Source: Hephaestia caeni (lineage in GTDB: Bacteria; Pseudomonadota; Alphaproteobacteria; Sphingomonadales; Sphingomonadaceae). From it: a stretch of 64,000 bases of DNA. The notes under the pieces were generated by a model. It did not search any database. It saw only the letters and a list, made by a program, of their open reading frames with translations, and was not told the DNA's origin. Both the position numbers and the translations under genes were made by a program. The stretch is taken from the NCBI RefSeq assembly GCF_003550065.1, contig NZ_QXDC01000003.1, positions 434,001 through 498,000 of the forward strand, read 5' to 3'. This document shows positions 8,383-15,440 of this stretch, one piece after another (position 1 is the stretch's first letter; each line of letters opens with the position of its first letter).

Positions 8383-8458
8383 GGGTCCGTAGCTCAGTCG
8401 GTAGAGCAAGCGACTTTTAATCGAGAGGTCCCGGGTTCGAATCCCGGCGGACCCACCA
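8383..8458 (+). tRNA. tRNA-Lys (anticodon TTT)
   Basis: A complete cloverleaf can be drawn. Acceptor stem: GGGTCCG (8383-8389) with CGGACCC (8448-8454). D stem: GCTC with GAGC. T stem: CCGGG with CCCGG around TTCGAAT. Discriminator A at 8455, with CCA encoded at 8456-8458. The anticodon loop CTTTTAA (8414-8420) gives anticodon TTT, lysine. In the anticodon stem only the three inner pairs are Watson-Crick; the two outer positions (8409 with 8425, and 8410 with 8424) read A-G and G-A. The gene stands alone, 17 bases after folK. Confidence 0.97.
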
Positions 8459-8588
8459 TTTTCCCACCACGAATCCACGAACCAAGCGCGATGCCTTGCG
8501 GCGACAACGAGTGCGCAAGCGCGGGCTTGCAAAATGCCCGTTTCGATCTTATGAATGCTATTGCTGTAATTCGTTCTGGAGAATGCCG

Positions 8589-8966
8589 ATGGCAACGGCG
8601 CGACTGGCCCGCACGGCGGACGAGAATCGGGTGCTTTCCGAAGCGGTCGCCCGCGTGGCGCGCTGCTGGAAGCTGACCAACGAGCAGCTCGGCGCCATCC
8701 TGGGGCTGTCGTCCGCGACGGTGTCGCGGCTTCATGCGGGTGGTTTCCGGCTCAATCGGTCGAACAAGGCGTTCGAGCTGGGCCAGTATCTCGTGCGCCT
8801 GTTCCGCAGCCTCGATTCGCTGATGGGCAGCGACGACGCGGCCGCGATCTCGTGGCTCAGGACCGCCAATCTCGATCTCGGCGCGCGTCCGGTCGATCTG
8901 ATCCGCACCATTCGAGGCCTGAGCGACGTGGCGGATTATGTCGACGATTACCGCGCACGCGTCTGA
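8589..8966 (+). CDS. Xre/MbcA/ParS-type antitoxin
   Basis: 125 aa antitoxin of the Xre-RES class. The N-terminal part is a helix-turn-helix (TNEQLGAILGLSSATVSRL, about residues 31-49) for autoregulation. The C-terminal part matches the toxin-binding DUF2384 domain, with a SWLRTANLDLGARPVDLI segment and the ending VADYVDDYRARV. The ATG at 8589 is chosen because GGAG at 8578-8581 is well spaced from it; an in-frame ATG at 8583 is too close to that site. The 3' end overlaps the RES toxin by 29 bases, indicating translational coupling. A more A/T-rich stretch at about 8545-8578 probably holds the promoter and operator. Confidence 0.9.
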   Translation: MATARLARTADENRVLSEAVARVARCWKLTNEQLGAILGLSSATVSRLHAGGFRLNRSNKAFELGQYLVRLFRSLDSLMGSDDAAAISWLRTANLDLGARPVDLIRTIRGLSDVADYVDDYRARV

Positions 8967-9678
8967 TATCACCCCCGACGCCCGCGATTTCCGCGCCTAT
9001 CGGGGCGACGTCTGGCGGCTGGTCGAGGCGCAGCACCGCATCTCGACCAACCGGCTCACGGCGGATGCGGGCGACCAGGTGCTTCTCGAACAGCTCGTCG
9101 AGGAAGCGAAGCCGGCGCTGCCGCCCGCCGCGCATCGGCTGCACTATCTGCTCGCGACGCCGTTCCGCTACGGCTACAAAAAGGGGTCGCGCTTTCGGGC
9201 GGCGGGCGAGCGGCCGGGCATTTTCTACGCCTCGGAGCAGCTCGCGACCGCGATCGCCGAAACCGCTTATTGGCGGCTGCTGTTCTTTTCGCGGTCGCCG
9301 GGCTTCACCCCGCCGAACGCGGTGGTCGAACATTCGGCCTTCACCGTGGCGATCGCCGTCGACCGGCTGATCGACCTCACCGCGCCGCCGTTCGCGCAGG
9401 CCGCCGCGCGCTGGCGCGATCCCGACGATTATTCGGCGTGTCGCGCCCTGGCCGGGGCCGCGCGGCGGATCGACACCCAGGCCATCCGCTATACCTCTGT
9501 GCGCGATCCCGACAGCGGCGCGAACGTCGCGTTGCTCGACCCGTCGGGTTTCGCCGCACGCACGCCCCGGATCGAGCAGACATGGCATTTCCGCTACGAA
9601 AGCGGCCGGATCACCGCATTCGCCGCCTTTCCCTCGAACGAACGCTATTCGTTCTCCTGCGCGCAATTCGGGCTTTGA
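8938..9678 (+). CDS. RES domain toxin (NAD-degrading type)
   Basis: 246 aa toxin of the RES family, named after conserved Arg, Glu and Ser. Characterised members act on NAD(+) with an ADP-ribosyltransferase-like fold and arrest growth. The landmark residues can be placed in YKKGSRFRAAGERPGIFYAS (Arg), LATAIAETAYWR (Glu) and FPSNERYSFSCAQF (Ser). An N-terminal extension of about 60 residues precedes the domain, as in several Xre-RES toxins. It overlaps the antitoxin gene by 29 bases in another frame. The module sits just downstream of a tRNA gene, but no duplicated tRNA end was found that would mark an integrated element. Confidence 0.9.
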   Translation: MSTITAHASDITPDARDFRAYRGDVWRLVEAQHRISTNRLTADAGDQVLLEQLVEEAKPALPPAAHRLHYLLATPFRYGYKKGSRFRAAGERPGIFYASEQLATAIAETAYWRLLFFSRSPGFTPPNAVVEHSAFTVAIAVDRLIDLTAPPFAQAAARWRDPDDYSACRALAGAARRIDTQAIRYTSVRDPDSGANVALLDPSGFAARTPRIEQTWHFRYESGRITAFAAFPSNERYSFSCAQFGL

Positions 9679-9709
9679 GCCGGATCGGGCGACACTGAAC
9701 CCGGTTACG

Positions 9710-9786
9710 GCACCGGCCCGCTCCCCCACCCCGCCTCCTACGGCAATATGCTGAATGGGAGGTGGGGTGGGGGAGCGGGCCGGTGC
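9710..9786. repeat. Long palindrome, copy 1 (between convergent genes)
   Basis: A 29-base arm at 9710-9738 (GCACCGGCCCGCTCCCCCAC...) pairs with 9758-9786 around a 19-base loop. The single departure from perfect pairing is a G opposite T, a G-U wobble in plus-strand RNA. Related copies are at 14122, 36100 and 49881. It lies between the RES toxin stop and the convergent gene at 9811, so a bidirectional transcription-stop or mRNA-end-protecting role is likely. Confidence 0.75.
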
Positions 9787-9810
9787 GGCCTACACAAAAG
9801 GAATCACATT

Positions 9811-10089
9811 CTAATGCGCGACCGGTGCCTCCGCTTCGGGGTCGAGCGGCAGGAGGTTATCCATCCGTTCGCGCACGCGCTTCTCGAAATCGGCCTGGGT
9901 CTGTGAACGCGGCCGTGCGCCGGCGACATCGGCGATGATCGCCTCGCGGATGCGCTCGACCGCGTCGTGGCCGAGCACGCGGGCATCGAGCAGTTCCTTG
10001 AGCAACTGAAGCAGCCCCACCGCGCTGCCCGATGCACGCATCCCGATCGCATCGAGATCAGCGCGCACGCGATCGCTATCGCTCTGCAT
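9811..10089 (-). CDS. Hypothetical protein, helical
   Basis: 92 aa protein without signal peptide or membrane helix. It is predominantly helical by eye, with a leucine-rich centre (AVGLLQLLKELLDARVLG) and charged flanks, and no catalytic motif is visible. The C-terminal half is rich in Arg, Asp and Glu (QADFEKRVRERMDNL). Codon use matches the neighbours, so it is probably a real resident gene. It is divergent from the PAP2 phosphatase gene, with about 96 bases between starts. No function is proposed. Confidence 0.65.
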   Translation of the reverse strand: MQSDSDRVRADLDAIGMRASGSAVGLLQLLKELLDARVLGHDAVERIREAIIADVAGARPRSQTQADFEKRVRERMDNLLPLDPEAEAPVAH

Positions 10090-10185
10090 CGATCCTCTCC
10101 CTCTGGTGCCGGCACAGCCTATCAGGGGGAGGCACGTGCGCAAGGGTGCGCTATCGAGGCACCGACGAGGAAACGGCAGAATATC

Positions 10186-10914
10186 ATGGAGCATCCCCAT
10201 CTTCCCCATCCGCAGGGCGCCGACGCCGCCGGCCAGGTGCCCGAGGCGGTGCGTCATCCGCCGTGGCTGCTCTGGGCCGCCGCAGGGCTCGCGCTGGCGA
10301 TGGCGATCGTGGCGCTGGTCGGCTGGACGATCGATCGTGGCCATGTCTTCGGCTTCGACCGTTCGATCATGCGCGCGATGCGGCATGCGGGCAATACCGC
10401 GCTGCCGATCGGCCCGGCGTGGCTCGAAGGCCTGATGATCGACATCACGACGCTGGGCGGCGGCACCGCGCTGACGCTGGTCGTCGTGCTGACAGCGGGC
10501 TTCCTCGCGGTGCGGCGCTTGTGGATCACCGCGGCGCTGGTGGTAGCGGCGACCGCGCTGGGCTCGCTCGCGGTCGATCTTGCGAAGCTGATCGTCGCGC
10601 GGCCGCGCCCGCAGGTCATCGACCATCTCGTCGAGGTATCGTCGATGAGCTTCCCGAGTGGGCATTCGGCGAACAGCGCGATCGTCTATCTCACGATCGC
10701 GACGCTGCTGGCACAGGTGGTCGACACGCGCGGCGCGCGCAACTTCATCCTCGTCGCCGCCGGGCTGCTCGTCGTCGCGATCGGATGCAGCCGCGTCTAT
10801 CTGGGCGTCCACTGGCCGACCGACGTGCTCGCCGGGTGGAGCTTCGGGACGTTCTGGGCGCTCGGCTGGTGGGCGCTCGGCGCGTGGATCAGGATCAAAC
10901 GCTCAACCGGTTAG
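10186..10914 (+). CDS. PAP2 family membrane phosphatase
   Basis: 242 aa membrane protein of the type 2 phosphatidic acid phosphatase family, which dephosphorylates lipid phosphates such as undecaprenyl pyrophosphate or phosphatidate on the periplasmic face. All three catalytic motifs are present: KLIVARPRP (K-x6-RP), SFPSGHS (PSGH), and SRVYLGVHWPTD (SR-x5-H-x3-D, carrying the catalytic His). About five to six membrane helices surround them, after a hydrophilic N-terminal tail of roughly 25 residues. The ATG at 10186 (MEHPHLPH) fits the family length. The exact lipid substrate is not evident. Confidence 0.92.
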   Translation: MEHPHLPHPQGADAAGQVPEAVRHPPWLLWAAAGLALAMAIVALVGWTIDRGHVFGFDRSIMRAMRHAGNTALPIGPAWLEGLMIDITTLGGGTALTLVVVLTAGFLAVRRLWITAALVVAATALGSLAVDLAKLIVARPRPQVIDHLVEVSSMSFPSGHSANSAIVYLTIATLLAQVVDTRGARNFILVAAGLLVVAIGCSRVYLGVHWPTDVLAGWSFGTFWALGWWALGAWIRIKRSTG

Positions 10915-10992
10915 CGCATCACGCCGACAATCAAGACACCCCGTCACCCGTTCCCCCGCGCTCGTCGACGCGAGTCGGGTCGCCGCAACGGA

Positions 10993-11820
10993 TTAAAGCC
11001 CAAGCAACCGCTGCGCCGCTTTCAGATGCGGCGCGTCGACCATCTTGCCGTCGAGCGACAGCGCACCCGCGCCGGGATTGGTGGCGAACAGATCGACGAT
11101 GCGGCGCGCGTGCGCGATCTCGTCGTCGCCGGGCGTAAAGGCGGCGTTGATCACCGGCACCTGCGTGGGGTGGATCGCCATCATCCCGGTAAAGCCGTCG
11201 CGGCGGCCGCGCGCGGCATAAGCGGCGAGCCCGTCGAGATCGCGGAAATCGGGATAGACCGTCTCGATCGCGGGCACGCCCGCGGCGTGGGCGCCGAACA
11301 GGGTGAGCGCGCGCGCGAGTTCATAAGGCGGCGTGAAGCGGCCATCGGCCTCGCGCGCCGTTGCCGCGCCGATCGCGGCGGGCAGATCCTCCGCCCCCCA
11401 GGTCAGCCCCGCCAGCCGATCGGTGATCCCGCCATAGGTGCCCGCCGAAAAGATCGCCGCCGGGGTTTCGGTGGCGATCGGCAGGATCAGCATGTTTTCG
11501 GGCAGCCACGAATCGAGCGCCTTGAGCGACGATGCGCCCTCGGCCTTGGGCAGCACGATCCCATCGGGCGCGGCGGGCAGCATCGCGGCGAGATCGTCGG
11601 CGATGAAATCGCTGTCGAGCGGGTTGATCCGCACGAACAGGGGCATGGCGCGCGGCGTGCCGAGGAACGCCGCCACCGCCTCGCGCGCCGCCGGCTTGGC
11701 ATCGGGCGCGACCGCATCCTCGAGATCGAGGATCAGCGCATCGGCGCCGAGACCGAGCGCCTTTTCCATCCGATCGGGCCGATCCCCGGGCACGAACAGC
11801 AGCGAACGCAGACGGGGCAT
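10993..11820 (-). CDS. CitE-like CoA ester lyase (HpcH/HpaI fold)
   Basis: 275 aa enzyme of the citrate lyase beta-subunit-like family, TIM-barrel C-C lyases acting on acyl-CoA thioesters such as malyl-CoA or citramalyl-CoA. Family motifs are the start RSLLFVPGDRPDRMEKAL, the metal-site ILDLEDAVAP, RINPLDSDF, the PIATETPAAIF strand with the catalytic Glu, and GMMAIHPTQVPVIN near the end. There are no citrate lyase alpha or gamma genes nearby, so it is not part of a citrate lyase complex. It stands alone, divergent from the TonB receptor gene. The exact substrate is open. Confidence 0.9.
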   Translation of the reverse strand: MPRLRSLLFVPGDRPDRMEKALGLGADALILDLEDAVAPDAKPAAREAVAAFLGTPRAMPLFVRINPLDSDFIADDLAAMLPAAPDGIVLPKAEGASSLKALDSWLPENMLILPIATETPAAIFSAGTYGGITDRLAGLTWGAEDLPAAIGAATAREADGRFTPPYELARALTLFGAHAAGVPAIETVYPDFRDLDGLAAYAARGRRDGFTGMMAIHPTQVPVINAAFTPGDDEIAHARRIVDLFATNPGAGALSLDGKMVDAPHLKAAQRLLGL

Positions 11821-11895
11821 GGGCTTCTCCAGACGGATCGAATGACGCGATTCGCTAGCACGCGGCAGAGGTGCGACAAAATCCTCATTGGGTCT

Positions 11896-11910
11896 TGTAA
11901 TACTATATCA
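11896..11910. promoter_or_regulatory. Possible Zur box upstream of the TonB receptor
   Basis: The 15-base site TGTAATACTATATCA lies 50 bases before the receptor ATG. Read on the minus strand it matches a TGTTATAATATAACA-like alphaproteobacterial Zur operator at 12 of 15 positions, and it is partly palindromic. It is an A/T-rich island in otherwise GC-rich sequence. Together with the ZnuD-like receptor downstream, zinc-dependent repression is plausible but unproven. Confidence 0.4.
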
Positions 11911-11960
11911 TCACCTGTACCGCGCCGCACAAAGATCGTTCAGTCCAGGGAGTTTCATTC

Positions 11961-14093
11961 ATGCCGATCCGTTCGCTTCTTCTCGCCGGGGTAGCGCTAG
12001 CCGCCGCGTCCGCCGCCCACGCGCAGACGAGCCGCGACGACGATGCGACGCCAGCGAACATCATCGTCACCGCGCCGATCGAACAGAGCGAGGCCGACGT
12101 GCTGTCGGGCACATCGATCGTCAGCGGCGCCGAACTGACGCGATCGGTGAAGCCGACAATCGGCGAGACGCTGGCGCATCAGCCCGGCGTGACCGCGAGT
12201 TCGTTCGGCCCCAACGCCTCGCGCCCGATCCTGCGCGGGTTCCAGGGCGATCGCGTGCGCGTGCTGACCGACGGGATCGGCTCGATCGACGTGTCGAACA
12301 CCTCGGCCGATCATGCGACGATCATCAACCCGCTGCTCGCCGAGCGCGTCGAGGTGCTGCGCGGGCCTTCCGCCCTGCTGTTCGGATCGTCGGCGGTGGG
12401 CGGCGTGGTCAACGTGATCGACCGCCGCATCCCGCGCAGCGTGCCGGGCGACGGCTACCGGCTCGACGGCCTCGCGACCTATGGCTCGGCCGCCGACGAG
12501 CGCTCGATCGGCGGCGCGGGCGACGTCGCGGTGGGCGATCACCTCGTGCTCCACGCCGACGGATCGTATCTCAAGACCGGTGACCTGCGCATCGGCGGCC
12601 ACGCGCTGAGCCCGGCCGCGCGCGCCGCCGCGCTCGCCTCCAGCCACCTGCCGCCCGAGGCAGGGGATGACGGCGAGGAACCGATCGATTTCGCCGCCAA
12701 CGCCGCGATTCGCGGCAGGCTGCCCAATTCGGCGGCCGAGACGTGGACCGCGGGCGCGGGCGCCGCGTGGATCACCGACGGCGGCAATCTCGGCGTGTCG
12801 TACAGCCATTACGACAGCCTCTACGGCGTGCCCGTCCGCTACGCGACCGAGCCCGGCCAGGAACAGGAAGCGCCGCGGCTCGATGTCGTCCAGAACCGCT
12901 TCGACGTACGCGGCGAGGTCGATGCCGGCGGCGGGCTGCTCGACAGGATCCGCTTTCGTGCCGCGACCGCGCATTATCGCCATTTCGAACTCGAGGAAGA
13001 CAATTCGGTCGGCACCGCCTTCTACAATGACGGGATCGAGGCGCGGCTCGAACTCGTCCAGGCGAAGCACGGCGGCTGGCAGGGCGCGACCGGCGTCCAG
13101 TATTTCTCGCGCGACTTCGACGTCGAGGGCGACGAGGCCTTCCTGCCCAAGAACAGCACCAGCCAGTTCGGCCTATTCACGCTCCAGCAGCTCGAATCGG
13201 GCCGGGTGAAGGCCGAGGCGGGGCTGCGGTACGAGCGTACCAGCGTCGCCTCACACCTTACGGCCGGCGATCTGCGCTTCTTCGACGGCGCCCGGCGTTT
13301 CAGCGCGGTGTCGGGCTCGCTCGGCGCGTCGTACGACCTCGGCGGGCAGTGGCGGATCGGCCTCAACGGCTCGCGCACCGAGCGCGCGCCCACCGCCGAG
13401 GAATTGTTCGCCAACGGCGGCCATGCCGGCACGCAGGCCTATGAACTCGGCAATCCCAACTTCAAGCTGGAAAAGAGCTGGGGGCTGGAAGCGACGCTCC
13501 ACCATCACAGCGACGCGTTCAGCGTCGATGCGTCGGCGTTCTACAACTGGTTCTCCAACTACATCTACGAGAACCAGGCCGCGCAAGGCGTGTGCGAGGC
13601 GGCGGCGGCGCCGTCGGGCCGCGACGTCGATCTGCCCTGCTACCAGATCAGCCAGGCCGACGCGCGCTATTACGGCTTCGAGATCGACGCCACCGCCAGG
13701 CTGGCGACGATCGGCGGCACCGCGATCAACGCCGACGGGCTCGCCGATTACGTCCACGCGACCGTAACCGGCCAAGGCCCGGTACCACGCATCCCACCGC
13801 TGCGGCTGCTCGGCGGGATCGAGGCGCAGAGCGACACGGTGACCGGGCGCGTCGAGGTGGAGCACAGTTTCAAGCAGGATCGCGTCGCCGATTTCGAAAC
13901 GGCGACGCCGAGCTATACGATGGTCAACGCATCGCTGTCGCTGAGCCCGTTCGGCGCGGGTAACCGCACCAGCCTGGTGCTGAGCGCGAACAACATCTTC
14001 GACGTCAACGCGCGACGCCATTCGAGCTTCCTCAAGGATTTCGCACCGCTCGCGGGCCGCGATCTGCGCGCGACGCTGAAGTTCAGTCTTTGA
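11961..14093 (+). CDS. TonB-dependent outer-membrane receptor, ZnuD-like
   Basis: 710 aa TonB-dependent receptor. The N-terminal signal peptide ends at AASAAHAQ. A plug domain follows (NIIVTAP, then GETLAHQPGV, RPILRGFQGDRVRVL and VEVLRGPSALLFGSSAVGGVVNVID), and then a beta-barrel ending in the usual C-terminal aromatic-rich strand (LRATLKFSL). The end motif NIFDVNARRHSSFLKDFAPLAGRDL is characteristic of the ZnuD zinc-receptor group. It would import a metal or metal chelate into the periplasm with TonB energy. A possible Zur box lies upstream. No inner-membrane transporter is adjacent. Receptor identity is secure; zinc as substrate is inference. Confidence 0.93.
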   Translation: MPIRSLLLAGVALAAASAAHAQTSRDDDATPANIIVTAPIEQSEADVLSGTSIVSGAELTRSVKPTIGETLAHQPGVTASSFGPNASRPILRGFQGDRVRVLTDGIGSIDVSNTSADHATIINPLLAERVEVLRGPSALLFGSSAVGGVVNVIDRRIPRSVPGDGYRLDGLATYGSAADERSIGGAGDVAVGDHLVLHADGSYLKTGDLRIGGHALSPAARAAALASSHLPPEAGDDGEEPIDFAANAAIRGRLPNSAAETWTAGAGAAWITDGGNLGVSYSHYDSLYGVPVRYATEPGQEQEAPRLDVVQNRFDVRGEVDAGGGLLDRIRFRAATAHYRHFELEEDNSVGTAFYNDGIEARLELVQAKHGGWQGATGVQYFSRDFDVEGDEAFLPKNSTSQFGLFTLQQLESGRVKAEAGLRYERTSVASHLTAGDLRFFDGARRFSAVSGSLGASYDLGGQWRIGLNGSRTERAPTAEELFANGGHAGTQAYELGNPNFKLEKSWGLEATLHHHSDAFSVDASAFYNWFSNYIYENQAAQGVCEAAAAPSGRDVDLPCYQISQADARYYGFEIDATARLATIGGTAINADGLADYVHATVTGQGPVPRIPPLRLLGGIEAQSDTVTGRVEVEHSFKQDRVADFETATPSYTMVNASLSLSPFGAGNRTSLVLSANNIFDVNARRHSSFLKDFAPLAGRDLRATLKFSL

Positions 14094-14097
14094 TGGA

Positions 14098-14116
14098 GAT
14101 TCAGCGGGGCTGAATC
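14098..14116. repeat. GATTCAGC hairpin beside palindrome copy 2
   Basis: GATTCAGC, loop GGG, GCTGAATC: a perfect 8-base stem starting five bases after the receptor stop and immediately before palindrome copy 2. The identical stem with loop GTA occurs at 36181, beside palindrome copy 3 but on its other side. Confidence 0.6.
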
Positions 14117-14121
14117 TCGGA

Positions 14122-14205
14122 GCGGCGCCGGCCCGCTCCCCCACCCTGCCTCCCAACGGCAGTATACTGAATGGGAGGCGGGGTGGGGGAGCGGGCCGGC
14201 GCCGC
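14122..14205. repeat. Long palindrome, copy 2 (between convergent genes)
   Basis: 34-base arms at 14122-14155 and 14172-14205 around the loop ACGGCAGTATACTGAA. One position is T opposite G, which would be a U-G wobble in plus-strand RNA; all others are Watson-Crick. It sits between the convergent TonB receptor and glycosyltransferase genes. The loop is identical to that of copy 4. Confidence 0.8.
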
Positions 14206-14215
14206 AATCAACAAA

Positions 14216-15232
14216 TCAAGCGTCGCGCTGAGTCTCGTCGAGCGGCGGCACGGCGGGCGCAGGGGTGGCGCGATAGCCTAACCGCGCCTCGCCCTGCACC
14301 GGGCCGGCAATATCGGCGACGAGGTAGAGCGGCCGCCGCTTGGCCTCGATATAGAGCCGCCCGAGATATTCGCCGATCATCCCGAGCACGAACATCTGCA
14401 CCGCCCCCAGCAGCACGACGACGAGCATCGTCGAGGTCCAGCCCTGCACCGCCGAACCGGTGATCCAGCCGAAGGCGATGTAGATCAGCAACAGCAGCGA
14501 CGCGCCGGTCAACAACAACCCGGCATGGCTCGCGAGTCGCAGCGGCGCGGTCGAAAAGCCCGTCACCGCGTCGAGCGCGAGGCGCACCATCTTGCCCAGC
14601 GGGTAATTGGTCTCGCCCGCATGACGCTCGGCACGGTCATACGCGAACGGCACCTGGCGGAAGCCGATCCACGCCACCATCCCACGGATGAAGCGCGCCT
14701 GTTCGGGCAGCGACAGCAAGGCATCGAGCGCGCGGCGGCTCATCAGCCGGAAATCGCCGGTATCGAGCGGGATCGGCGTATCGGTCAGCCGTTCGAGCAC
14801 GCGGTAGAAAGCGGCGGCGGTCGCGCGCTTGAACACCGTCTCGCCCTCGCGCCGACGGCGCACCGCATAGACGACATCGGCCTCTTCGCGCGCCATCGTC
14901 GCGCGCATCTCGGCAAGCAGTTCGGGCGGGTCTTGCAGATCGGCGTCGATGATCAATATCTGATCGCCGCTGCACAGATCGAGCCCGGCGGTGAGCGCGA
15001 GCTGGTGGCCGTGGTTGCGCGACAGGTTGATCGCGACGAGGTGCGGATCGCCCGCCGCGAGCCGCTGCATCGCCGGCCAGCTCGCATCGCGTGAGCCGTC
15101 GTTGACGAGGACGATCTCGTAATCCCCGCCCACCGCCGCGCGCGCGGCCGCGCCGACGCGCGCATGGAGCGTCTCCAGACACCCTTCCTCGTTGTAGCAG
15201 GGGATGACGATCGAAAGCGCGGGACGATGCAT
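14216..15232 (-). CDS. GtrB/DPM-like glycosyltransferase family 2
   Basis: 338 aa membrane-anchored GT2 enzyme related to polyprenol-phosphate sugar transferases (GtrB, ArnC, dolichol-phosphate mannosyltransferase). The N-terminal GT-A domain starts LSIVIPCYNEEGCLETL and has the nucleotide site VNDGSRDAS and the metal-binding ILIIDADLQDPPELL. The C-terminal part has two membrane helices (LLLTGASLLLLIYIAFGW and TSTMLVVVLLGAVQMFVLG) followed by IGEYLGRLYIEAKRRPLYL, a standard ending. It would load a sugar onto undecaprenyl phosphate for envelope modification. The acceptor pathway is not in this window. Confidence 0.93.
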   Translation of the reverse strand: MHRPALSIVIPCYNEEGCLETLHARVGAAARAAVGGDYEIVLVNDGSRDASWPAMQRLAAGDPHLVAINLSRNHGHQLALTAGLDLCSGDQILIIDADLQDPPELLAEMRATMAREEADVVYAVRRRREGETVFKRATAAAFYRVLERLTDTPIPLDTGDFRLMSRRALDALLSLPEQARFIRGMVAWIGFRQVPFAYDRAERHAGETNYPLGKMVRLALDAVTGFSTAPLRLASHAGLLLTGASLLLLIYIAFGWITGSAVQGWTSTMLVVVLLGAVQMFVLGMIGEYLGRLYIEAKRRPLYLVADIAGPVQGEARLGYRATPAPAVPPLDETQRDA

Positions 15233-15323
15233 GGCCGCGCTGCTTTAGCCGCTCGCGACGCCCGCGTCATCGGGCTCTTTGTTGTGGGTGGCGGCGAAGA
15301 ACGCAGGCCGTTCGCATAAGGTG

Positions 15324-15411
15324 GTCATCCCCGCGAAAGCGGGGACCCATCTCCGCATGGTTATACTGGGCGAGACGGCGGGAGATGGGTTCCCGCTTTC
15401 GCGGGGATGAC
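15324..15411. repeat. Inverted repeat, CCCCGCGAAAGCGGGG type
   Basis: Arms at 15324-15354 (GTCATCCCCGCGAAAGCGGGG...) and 15381-15411 are near-perfect inverse copies. Each contains its own short hairpin CCCCGCGAAAGCGGGG or a relative. It is intergenic, between the rsh and GT2 genes. This type is common in sphingomonad and other alphaproteobacterial genomes. Confidence 0.7.
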
Positions 15412-15440
15412 GACAAGAGGATTGAGAGGCCGCAGCCCCC

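Noticed and set aside
8383..9678. tRNA-associated genomic island
   Set aside because: No second copy of the tRNA 3' end, no integrase, and ordinary base composition downstream of the tRNA gene.
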